Assembly (NCBI GenBank): GCA_048939595.1
Contig: JBHLPI010000001.1
Location: 1-64,000, forward strand
Direction: 5' to 3'
DNA: 64,000 nucleotides
DNA from: Hermodarchaeum sp048939595
GTDB taxonomy: Archaea > Asgardarchaeota > Hermodarchaeia > Hermodarchaeales > Hermodarchaeaceae
The position numbers and the translations under genes are program-made. Every line of letters begins with the position of its first letter. Position 1 is the stretch's first letter. Positions 8,387-15,636 of this stretch are shown here, one piece after another. Below the pieces are notes generated by a model. The model ran no database searches, had not been told where the DNA came from, and worked only from the letters and a program-made list of their open reading frames with translations.

Positions 8387-9174
8387 TTGCGTTGAACCTC
8401 CTCATGCTTTTTAGCAGCGATGGCCACTGCAGCATAGACCGGATTGGATCGTGACACAGGATTACGAAAGATGATTGCTGTTTTTTCAAATGTAGCGGGA
8501 AGTATATTATCGCGGACCATTTGACTCAATAAATCTAATTCCCAATTAGTTAACATCTCTGCCAATGCAGTAAAGCTGTACCGTTTTCCTTTAAGGCGTT
8601 TTAGAATTGAATCGCGACATGCATCAAGTGTTTTAATTGAAATCTCATCGTAGAATACTTGATACTTTCGCATTGCTTGGCGATCATCAAGTGAAGGGGC
8701 TTCATCCATGGTGACTGGGGTGTCGCTGGGAGGTAAATTGAAGGGAGGAACAGTCTTGTCCTGATTAATTAGGAACAGCAGTGGTGTGGCTCGCCTTTTT
8801 ACTTCATTTGCGAATTGCGAAATCCATTCGTGGGGTGCAATTTCAGGAGTAACTAGTTGTGAGTCACGGTGGTGCTGCATTGAGGCCAAAGTAAAGTAAA
8901 AGCGCCCATCGAGGTTCCTTTCCCAAGGTGTTTCAAGAACACGGAAGGCATCGGCAACTTCTTCACGGTCAACCTCGGCTTCCTTAACGGGAACAACATC
9001 ATGCTGCCTGAGGGCTACTTCATATTTCTTGGTCAGGTTCCAGAGGGTGATTACGACACTCTTGGTGCCATATCGTGTTATTCGGTTACGTTTGTAATTG
9101 TACTGAAAGGTGTCAAACCAGGCTTTGCGGCGTGGAAACGCCCGAAGCAATGCTGAAGTGTCATTGGTTATCAT
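8383..9174 (-). CDS. Kleisin candidate (Nse4/ScpA-like position) of the Smc5/6-like operon
   Basis: This 263-residue protein is placed between SMC and the kite gene, overlapping each by 4 bp, the position held by kleisins such as ScpA. Sequence alone is weak: a helical N-terminal part, a flexible Pro/Asp-rich middle (about 145-165, PPFNLPPSDTPVTMDE), and a C-terminal region (about 185-245) with the helix pattern of a winged-helix domain, which is the layout by which kleisins bridge the SMC neck and cap. No motif proves the assignment, since kleisins diverge quickly. If correct, it closes the SMC ring and carries the MAGE-like subunit. It starts with ATG directly in the SMC stop overlap. Confidence 0.55.
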   Translation of the reverse strand: MITNDTSALLRAFPRRKAWFDTFQYNYKRNRITRYGTKSVVITLWNLTKKYEVALRQHDVVPVKEAEVDREEVADAFRVLETPWERNLDGRFYFTLASMQHHRDSQLVTPEIAPHEWISQFANEVKRRATPLLFLINQDKTVPPFNLPPSDTPVTMDEAPSLDDRQAMRKYQVFYDEISIKTLDACRDSILKRLKGKRYSFTALAEMLTNWELDLLSQMVRDNILPATFEKTAIIFRNPVSRSNPVYAAVAIAAKKHEEVQRK

Positions 9175-12068
9175 TTGGTTTTCGCCTGTCCTTTAATTAG
9201 GACCACATGATGCATGGTCGCTGGGATTTGCAATCCGACTGTGGACGGAGCCATGAGGAGAAATTGTGGATGGATCATGGTGTCTTGTTGAGTTAAATCT
9301 AAAGTACGTTGGACAACACTGAGAATTGCGGCACGGCTAGCTTCGTCAAGGCGTTGAGTAAACTCATCAATCACATGAAGGGGACTCTTAGCCAAGGTGT
9401 GAAGGGCTAAAATAAAAGTCTGAGTTGCTAGGACCCGTTCGCCTCCTGACATTTCTTGATAAGTTCGCCAATCTCCTTTACGATTAATGGCTAATTGCAG
9501 GTGAAGTTCTGCCCGACTAGGTTCATCAGGAAAACGAACAAGCAATTTGACTTGTTTGAGAAAGTGGCTTAATAACTGGTTCATCCGGCGATTAAGGGTT
9601 TCAACCGTTTCTTCGAGTTGGCGTCGCCATTCTAATAGGCGGCGATCCACGTCAGTCATGAGATTTTCTAAATGTTGCTGACGTTGTTTGAGATATTCTT
9701 GTAGCTTTGAAACGACCTTTTCTTGTTCTTCAAAGACTTGTCGATCCTCAGCTGTAGCTGTGATGGTTTCAATCATAGCCTGTATCTGGATTTGTTCTTC
9801 ACGAACCGGGGTGGGCTCTCGCACCACTTCTGGACGTTTTCCGAGCAATTGGGCGGCGTTTCGGAATTCCTTCATTTGATTTGCAAGATGTTCGATTTCA
9901 TCTTCACGTTGACGAAGCTCGGTAGAAATTTGGGTGATTACTACTTGACGGTTAGATCGTCGAGATTCCAAGGTTTGGAGTTGCCCTTTGATTCTTTGCT
10001 GTTGTGAATTCAGAGGTGATAACTCTGAATTACAGTCTTGAAATTCCTGACCTAAGGCATCGCATTGAGTATCAAGTTCAAGCATTTGTTGATGTAATGT
10101 GGATTCACGTTCCTGAGAATCCGAGATGAACGCACTTTTTTCTGCTTCAGCGAGAGATCCTGTATGGTCTTGTTGGAGGTCTTGGAGTATGGACCGTAGC
10201 TGACTAATCTCTGAGTTGAGTCTCATGCGGTCTCGCATCAGCATCGCTTCTTGTTCTCGAAGTTTTCTAAGTTGGCGACGGATATCGGTTGTATCCTGAG
10301 CTAGCCCAAGTTCATGGAGTGCGATATCTAAGTTAACAGTCACGGGGCGAGGAGGTCGTGCAAAGGCTCCAATGCGCAAATAATGGCTTGAACCTTCGCT
10401 CGTGATGATGTTCCCATTGAGTTGTTGAGAGGCATCCACAAGGGTATTTGGATCAGCTCTTTCTTCAGCGATAGCGGTGTTTACCACTCGGTTAAGAAAA
10501 CTGATAGCATAGACATCTCCTTCGATGAGGTCAGCGGCCCATCCGATTACCGGTGAGGAAACAGGAGGTCGGTCTTTCGTTATCGCTGTTGTGGGATTAG
10601 TTCGGGCAACAACAAGATCTGGTTTTTCATGCGGCCAAAGTGTATCATATAGCTTCTTTGCTTCATCAAAGACTTCACGATTCAAGGCAATAAACGCGTA
10701 AGCGTAGCGACCCAAAGCTAGCTTCACAGCAGTTTCGTGCTGGGAATATTCAGGTTTCATGCGGATGAGCGTGAATAACGGTCCAATCACCGAATCGGAG
10801 AGAGTCAGCTTATCTAACTCGGAGCGGTACCGGATACATGCGCGAAGAACGGTTTCTTCGAAGTGTGGATAACGTTGTGGTTGAGTAAAGAAAGCTTCTT
10901 CTGTAGATGCGATGTCTTGACGAGTTTGGGCAAGATCATCATCGAGCCGATCCCGATCCATCACAAGGGTCGCTAATTCTTTTTGAATGTTCTTAAGTTT
11001 GGGCCTGTTAGGTTTTCGACGTTTTGTATACCGTTCAGTCCGAGCCTTTAATGCGCTAAGCTCGTTTTCTAATCCTTGTCGGTGGCCTTGAGCTTGCATC
11101 TGTTCATCGCGAAGTGAGTCCATTCTTGAAAGGAGTTTGTCCTGTCTCTCTTCAATCACAGTCAGCTTGTCAGTTAAATCCGCTATTCGTTGATCGAATT
11201 TTGCCAACTTGGCATTCTCAGTTCCAAGTCGATGGTCAAGATCGGAGATTTGGGACTGAAGTTGCAGCGCAAGCGTTTCACGATAACCAACCTCAGCCCA
11301 GGCTGCTTCAATATCAAGTTCTTTTAATCGCTGGAGCAATTGCTGCTTTTGTTGAAAAGCTTCATAAGCAGCTTTCAATACTTGAAGCCGTTGCTCTTCG
11401 TGACGAATCCGGTATTCAAGAGGTTTAACATTTGCCTTTGCTTGTAATACCAGGAGCCGGGCTTCTTCGAGTTTTTCCATCCAATTCCGGAGTCCGGTTT
11501 CATTTAGTAAAGTTTCGAACTTTCGCCGTGGAGATTGGGATGCAAAGTGGTCGAGGGTTTCAGCTTCAGTTACCGCTAAGGGTGAATCACCAAAGATGCC
11601 TGCAGCTTGGAAGAGTCTTCTAATATCCTTCCTGGTAATCTGGTGCCCGTTCACCGAACGCTTTCCATTCAACCAGAAAGAAATCCGATTTGTGTCATGG
11701 ATTCGAAGCCGAATCGACACTTCATCAATATCGAGAATCTTTGCGAGTGCCGGATCTGGACTTCTTAGTACACGGCGACCATTAAGTTGAAAATTGTTGA
11801 GTGTCAATTCAACTTCTGCGTGTTTTCCAAAACGTCCAATGAACCCCGAGTTCCGTTGACGTTGAGCTCGACGGGATTCAACCCCGATAGCAAGAAGGAG
11901 TGCATCTAGAATGAGGGTTTTTCCGCTTCCATTTGATCCGGTGATTAGCACAACGGGAGCATGGTCGAGCTGGATAGTGGTGTCACGATGAATGACAAAA
12001 TTCACTAGTCGGATACATCGAAACACGACCTGTGAGGTTGAAAGAGGTGTCTCAGACCTAGTGGTCAT
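9171..12068 (-). CDS. Smc5/6-like SMC ATPase
   Basis: The 965-residue protein is an SMC family DNA-entrapping ATPase. Walker A is GSNGSGKT (44-51). Coiled-coil arms flank a hinge at about 425-570, which opens SVIGPLFTLIRMKPE and resembles the GPxG...W..AvE..LG pattern of Smc6 hinges. The signature motif is MSGGERVLATQTF (from 873). Walker B, PLHVIDEFTQRLDE (Asp901-Glu902), matches the PFRVVDEINQGMD type of Smc5, where canonical SMCs read PFYVLDEVDAALD. The chain is shorter than canonical SMCs (about 1150-1200 residues), so the arms are short. Only one SMC gene is present, so a homodimer is likely. It heads an overlapping operon with kleisin, MAGE-like and RING-like genes and diverges from the ubiquitin-like operon. 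Rad50 is the main alternative, but there is no zinc-hook CxxC in the middle. Confidence 0.85.
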   Translation of the reverse strand: MTTRSETPLSTSQVVFRCIRLVNFVIHRDTTIQLDHAPVVLITGSNGSGKTLILDALLLAIGVESRRAQRQRNSGFIGRFGKHAEVELTLNNFQLNGRRVLRSPDPALAKILDIDEVSIRLRIHDTNRISFWLNGKRSVNGHQITRKDIRRLFQAAGIFGDSPLAVTEAETLDHFASQSPRRKFETLLNETGLRNWMEKLEEARLLVLQAKANVKPLEYRIRHEEQRLQVLKAAYEAFQQKQQLLQRLKELDIEAAWAEVGYRETLALQLQSQISDLDHRLGTENAKLAKFDQRIADLTDKLTVIEERQDKLLSRMDSLRDEQMQAQGHRQGLENELSALKARTERYTKRRKPNRPKLKNIQKELATLVMDRDRLDDDLAQTRQDIASTEEAFFTQPQRYPHFEETVLRACIRYRSELDKLTLSDSVIGPLFTLIRMKPEYSQHETAVKLALGRYAYAFIALNREVFDEAKKLYDTLWPHEKPDLVVARTNPTTAITKDRPPVSSPVIGWAADLIEGDVYAISFLNRVVNTAIAEERADPNTLVDASQQLNGNIITSEGSSHYLRIGAFARPPRPVTVNLDIALHELGLAQDTTDIRRQLRKLREQEAMLMRDRMRLNSEISQLRSILQDLQQDHTGSLAEAEKSAFISDSQERESTLHQQMLELDTQCDALGQEFQDCNSELSPLNSQQQRIKGQLQTLESRRSNRQVVITQISTELRQREDEIEHLANQMKEFRNAAQLLGKRPEVVREPTPVREEQIQIQAMIETITATAEDRQVFEEQEKVVSKLQEYLKQRQQHLENLMTDVDRRLLEWRRQLEETVETLNRRMNQLLSHFLKQVKLLVRFPDEPSRAELHLQLAINRKGDWRTYQEMSGGERVLATQTFILALHTLAKSPLHVIDEFTQRLDEASRAAILSVVQRTLDLTQQDTMIHPQFLLMAPSTVGLQIPATMHHVVLIKGQAKTK

Positions 12069-12310
12069 TATTCATTATGAGCTCCCGCGGGTTATCCTGG
12101 GCTGACGCCATTGTTAATGGTGCCCAAGTATACTAAGTCCAACTAGACTATGACTCTTAAACTTTCACTCCAGCCAAGCATTGTGCGCCATTTTTCTGCG
12201 ATTTTGACCCGACCTATTCTCTTTCCTAAATTAAGAAGGATGGGAAGTCGCCTAAGCATCGAGTAAAGTTAAAGTGGATGATATAACCCTGACCTTGTAG
12301 GTGATTAGAC
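12069..12310. promoter_or_regulatory. Divergent control region between Smc5/6-like and ubiquitin-like operons
   Basis: This 242-bp gap separates two divergent operons and must hold both promoters unless transcription enters from farther away. On the SMC side there is a perfect CCCGCGGG palindrome (12084-12091) and a CCATT-GTT-AATGG inverted repeat (12108-12120). AT-rich stretches that could serve as TATA elements occur near 12126-12137 (minus strand) and near 12225-12234, 12263-12272 and 12280-12286 (plus strand). I cannot choose between these by eye. The plus-strand leader ends in an AGGTGATT ribosome binding site. Confidence 0.45.
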
Positions 12311-12631
12311 TTGAGTAACGAAGAAGGTTTTTGGCGCTCAATCATAGTCGACGTTGAGCCACGCCAAAAGGAATTTCGGATTGGCATTGATGAGGATACT
12401 CGGGTTGAAGAGGTGATTCGCACCCTTGTCCAACAAGCCCGTGATGAGGGAGTAAATATTGATGATTGGGCAAAAGCGAAAATTGGAGACCAACGAGCTG
12501 AATTCGTGTTGATTCGCAAAGCTCCTGAACCCACCCGCTTAAGCCCAGGAGTAACCTTTGGAGAACTAGAACCTAAAATTACTGATGACGAATTCTTCCT
12601 CCTTGATGTCGTTCCAGAAGTGGGACAATAA
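12311..12631 (+). CDS. Ubiquitin-like (beta-grasp) modifier protein ending in Gly-Gln
   Basis: The 106-residue protein has the beta-grasp order: a strand (SIIVDVEPRQKEFRIGI), a helix (TRVEEVIRTLVQQARDEG), further strands (AEFVLIRKAP) and a final FLLDVVP strand before the tail. It starts with TTG at 12311 behind a strong AGGTGATT site with short spacing. The C-terminus reads PEVGQ, so there is a single Gly followed by Gln instead of the exposed Gly-Gly of ubiquitin. Removal of the last residue, or use of the tail as is, would be needed for E1 activation. As first gene of an operon with E2, RING-like and transglutaminase-like proteins, and near E1 and JAMM genes, it is the best candidate for the conjugated modifier. 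A non-conjugated scaffold role like that of YukD-type proteins is possible. Confidence 0.75.
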   Translation: MSNEEGFWRSIIVDVEPRQKEFRIGIDEDTRVEEVIRTLVQQARDEGVNIDDWAKAKIGDQRAEFVLIRKAPEPTRLSPGVTFGELEPKITDDEFFLLDVVPEVGQ

Positions 12632-12661
12632 TAGTTCTAGTCTAACCCATAAATGGGGTGA

Positions 12662-13426
12662 ATGAGGGATACAACCGTGACCCAACCTGTATTCTCAACG
12701 GAACTTTTCAACGCGCGGGTGGAAACCCAAATCCAAACATTCTTTGATACGATGAATAATCTGTATGGTCGAAAGGGTTGGTATCCAGACCCTCCCGTCC
12801 GAGAAGACACCATGTGGAACAATCGTGATTTTACCGTCGCAATTATCGCCCGGCACCGTGACGGTGCCTACAAGCGCATCCGTTTTGTTATGCGAAACCT
12901 CCCAGGGATAATTCAACAACCCCGTTCCCTGACAGATGAAACCGCAATCCGGTTTGAACATCGGTTTGTCTTTGATTTACCTCGAGAGTACCCACAGAAT
13001 ATCGGAACAATCCGCCCTGCTGCCGAGACTCCGCTTTTTCATCCACGTTTAGCGGCTAGTGGAACTGGTCATGCATGTTATTCAGTTCGCGGTGAACTCG
13101 ACCGGATTTTAGAAGATCTGCCATTCTTCGTGTTACTAAAGCCTGATCGTGTGGAGCCCCCATCCCAATTTCAATCCGATCATGGGTTAAATAGTGCGGC
13201 TATGGCATGGTACGAACAGGATACGACTAATATCATAGAAACCCTTGAACGGCTTTGGGAGGCCCGGCATCACTCCGGATCACCGACGACCTCTCGGCGA
13301 GGACGTGTTCAAATTCTCGGTCCTCAGCAATCTCCAAAGCAAGCCACAGGAAGGTTGCCTCGAATTTTAGATGATTCAAAAAGGAGTTCGAGTGTGCGAA
13401 TTCTTGATGAAGCAGAGGATTCATAG
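12662..13426 (+). CDS. E2-like ubiquitin-conjugating enzyme with motif-bearing C-terminal tail
   Basis: This protein (254 residues) carries a UBC-type fold at about 20-200. The core motif TPLFHPRL (123-130) corresponds to the canonical IFHPN loop, with Arg129 replacing the usual Asn, and is followed by GHACYS with Cys139 as the thioester-forming candidate. It would receive the modifier from the E1 and pass it to targets. After the fold comes a disordered tail (about 205-254) with three hydrophobic-plus-acidic motifs: VQIL (216-219), RLPRIL (231-236) and VRILDEAED (245-253). The ATG at 12662 abuts GGGGTGA; a GTG at 12677 behind GAGGG is an alternative start. It lies 30 bp after the modifier gene. 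Confidence 0.8.
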   Translation: MRDTTVTQPVFSTELFNARVETQIQTFFDTMNNLYGRKGWYPDPPVREDTMWNNRDFTVAIIARHRDGAYKRIRFVMRNLPGIIQQPRSLTDETAIRFEHRFVFDLPREYPQNIGTIRPAAETPLFHPRLAASGTGHACYSVRGELDRILEDLPFFVLLKPDRVEPPSQFQSDHGLNSAAMAWYEQDTTNIIETLERLWEARHHSGSPTTSRRGRVQILGPQQSPKQATGRLPRILDDSKRSSSVRILDEAEDS

Positions 13427-13439
13427 GAGTTGTGAGTAG

Positions 13440-13649
13440 ATGTCGGAACCGCCCCCTGAAAAGGAAGAGACCCAGGAACCTGATGGTAACACCCAACCCA
13501 CTGAAGAGCAGTCAAAGAAGAATCGCATCAAAATCTTACAAGAGCGAGACATTCCATTTGAAGAAGAACGCCCACCAAATTTCTCGCCTCATTTCGCCAT
13601 AAAGGTTCAACGCATTCGAAAACCCTCTGAAAAGGAGGAGGAAGAATGA
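13440..13649 (+). CDS. Small acidic, disordered protein of the ubiquitin-like operon
   Basis: The 69-residue protein is rich in Glu, Pro, Gln and Lys and is probably disordered. It has one RIKILQERD motif (about 29-37), matching the hydrophobic-acidic motifs in the E2 tail and RING-like tail. It also has an SPHF tetrapeptide shared with the RING-like protein. A GGAGT-type site precedes the ATG, and its stop overlaps the next start by 4 bp, so it is a genuine coupled gene, not spacer. A role as an adaptor binding the modifier through the short motif is inferred. No known family is recognised. Confidence 0.65.
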   Translation: MSEPPPEKEETQEPDGNTQPTEEQSKKNRIKILQERDIPFEEERPPNFSPHFAIKVQRIRKPSEKEEEE

Positions 13650-14041
13650 GTGTTCACGGAGCGTCCCATTTCAAGTGCATGGCCTGTGATGCCCAAACTT
13701 CCATTGCTGAAGCAAGAAGCCAATGGTGGATCTGCACAACCTGTGGCAGCTACATTTGCCCGAGTTGCCGAGTACTCCTTCTTGAAACCGGGCAAGGAAT
13801 ATGCCCTGGTGCGATTATTCAGGGTAGTGAACCTCATAGCCCACATTTCACACGGTTCCTAGGACCACGTGAACCCACACCTGTTCAGGAACCACAACAA
13901 CGCTCAACAGTAACATTTCTCGACGATGTGCCCCGTAGACCGAAGCAGCAACCAGGGGGAAAGGTAGTTATCCTGCCAGATCAAGAAGACCCAGAACCAG
14001 TTTTTAGCTCTGATCCAGTAGGACAAGATGATGACAACTAA
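13646..14041 (+). CDS. RING-like/treble-clef zinc finger protein, candidate E3 factor
   Basis: The 131-residue protein starts with a zinc finger: C11xxC14, C30xxC33, C38xxC41, C53, with an His (H62 or H65 region) possibly the eighth ligand. The finger matches that of the last gene of the Smc5/6-like operon, sharing the spacing, a Trp before the second pair and a G(I/V)CP ending. The C-terminal half is disordered and holds VTFLDDV and KVVILPDQED motifs similar to those in the E2 tail. By analogy with the small RING proteins in archaeal ubiquitin-like loci, it may help the E2 transfer the modifier. This is inference; the sequence shows only metal binding and shared motifs. A GGAGGAGG site precedes the ATG. 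Confidence 0.7.
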   Translation: MSVHGASHFKCMACDAQTSIAEARSQWWICTTCGSYICPSCRVLLLETGQGICPGAIIQGSEPHSPHFTRFLGPREPTPVQEPQQRSTVTFLDDVPRRPKQQPGGKVVILPDQEDPEPVFSSDPVGQDDDN

Positions 14042-15632
14042 TCTTCCGGTCTCTTTGAAAATCAGTGCTCCATCCAGACGAGACGGAGTGCCCTTTGTTA
14101 AAGCGGGGCAAAAAATTACCATCCACATCACTCAGACGGTAAAGGCGATTTCGAATGTCAAAATCGAGAGTGGAGCTGTCTACATCATTGATCCTTTTGG
14201 TCGCACTGTTAGTAAAGTTCCTTTCCGATTCGGACCAACCAATACTGACCAATTCACGTTGTCTTTGGACAAAGCACTCCTTTCAGGGTTTTACTCTGTT
14301 CTTGTAGCTTTCCACGAAACACGAATCAAACTTGCTGTCGATAAATATCCACAACGGGGACCGCCTGAAGACCATCTGGTGATGGGATGCTTTCTTTTAG
14401 AAGGGGGTCATCCGCCTATCGTCGTTCACCGTGTGAATTATTCTGCAACGGTCACAAACACGACTCAAGGTCCCTTAAGCAATGTTCAGGTCAACATTGC
14501 CTCTCCTCCTTCATTACCTCCACGACAGGATATTATTACCATCAAGATCTCGCCGCGAAATGGAGTACAACAAAACGATTTGATAGGCAATCGATGGTGC
14601 CGCTTCATGTGTAATAAATTGGCTGTCGGAGAAGCTTTCACTTGTGGTTACACAGTACTCGTCCGTAATCGGGCGGTCCGATACACTCTTCCCAAAACCT
14701 CGCTTTCAACTCCCATTCCGGGCAATATTGTGAAATTTACTCAGCCTGAAAACTTCATCGAATCGCATCATCACCTCATCAAGGATTTGGCTCGAGATTT
14801 AGCCAAAGACAATGGTACCCCTATTCAATACACCCAAGCGGCCATGAAAGCGGTTACACAGAAAATTCGGTATGTACGGCAAGAGCATGAGAGAGGGGCC
14901 GCGTATGCCATTGAGAAGCGCGTTGGTGATTGCACAGAATATGCGGCCTTGTTAACGGCTCTTTGTCGAGCTAATAAAATTCCCGCACGCCTTGAGGCAG
15001 GATATGCCTTTGATGGCAAAAGTTGGGAACGTCATGCATGGAGCCAAGTGTGGATTCGTGGTCTGTGGATTCCTGTTGATCCGACCTGGCATGGAGCCTT
15101 GGGGCTATTAGGGGTCACTAACCGGCACATCCCTCTCATTATTGGGAATTGGATGGATACACGAATTCGCCAAGAATTCAAGGTAAGTTGGCATTATCAA
15201 ACTGTTACAATTGATGGGAAAAAAGGTAAATCATCTCAACCACAAATTCAAACAGGATGGAAAGTCAAGTGTGTAGTTAGTGTTCCCGAGTCTTCGCACC
15301 CTAGGCTGCGAGCAGCCCCTGCTGAAATGCAAGTTCAGATTCCTGACGCTGTTCCCCGGGGAAGTAGGCTTCCCTTGAAGATTGCTTTGATTCCTAAAAC
15401 ACGTCGTGAATATCCGCTAGACCAGATGGTTATGACTGCTACCCTTTCGGATGGTTTAATGGATCAAGTTGTAGCTATCGAACCGTTTGCCCCCCGTTTA
15501 CAATCCCCGGTAAATCTTTGGTTAAATATCCATACCCCAACCACCGCATCTAAGGTTACATTGAATTTACGACTTTGGGCTGATTACAAGCCAACTTCAA
15601 CCTATTGGCAAAAAACCATTGGTCTTATCTAG
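14028..15632 (+). CDS. Cytoplasmic transglutaminase-like cysteine protease of the ubiquitin-like operon
   Basis: The 534-residue protein holds a transglutaminase-like core at about 245-365 with the full catalytic triad: Cys302 in GDCTEYAALL, His336 in RHAWSQVW and Asp351 in VDPTW. It is flanked by beta-sandwich domains before (about 10-240, likely two immunoglobulin-like folds) and after (about 400-534). No signal peptide or membrane helix is present, so it works in the cytoplasm. Members of this fold are mostly cysteine peptidases or cross-linking enzymes. Placed in this operon, with its start overlapping the RING-like gene by 14 bp, it may cleave or attach the modifier or another isopeptide. 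That role is inferred from context. Confidence 0.8.
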   Translation: MMTTNLPVSLKISAPSRRDGVPFVKAGQKITIHITQTVKAISNVKIESGAVYIIDPFGRTVSKVPFRFGPTNTDQFTLSLDKALLSGFYSVLVAFHETRIKLAVDKYPQRGPPEDHLVMGCFLLEGGHPPIVVHRVNYSATVTNTTQGPLSNVQVNIASPPSLPPRQDIITIKISPRNGVQQNDLIGNRWCRFMCNKLAVGEAFTCGYTVLVRNRAVRYTLPKTSLSTPIPGNIVKFTQPENFIESHHHLIKDLARDLAKDNGTPIQYTQAAMKAVTQKIRYVRQEHERGAAYAIEKRVGDCTEYAALLTALCRANKIPARLEAGYAFDGKSWERHAWSQVWIRGLWIPVDPTWHGALGLLGVTNRHIPLIIGNWMDTRIRQEFKVSWHYQTVTIDGKKGKSSQPQIQTGWKVKCVVSVPESSHPRLRAAPAEMQVQIPDAVPRGSRLPLKIALIPKTRREYPLDQMVMTATLSDGLMDQVVAIEPFAPRLQSPVNLWLNIHTPTTASKVTLNLRLWADYKPTSTYWQKTIGLI

Positions 15633-15636
15633 CCTA

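Noticed and set aside
9171..12068. Rad50-type or bacterial ScpAB-SMC reading of the SMC operon
   Set aside because: There is no zinc-hook CxxC mid-protein and no Mre11 neighbour; the Walker B, hinge and MAGE-like partner fit Smc5/6 better.
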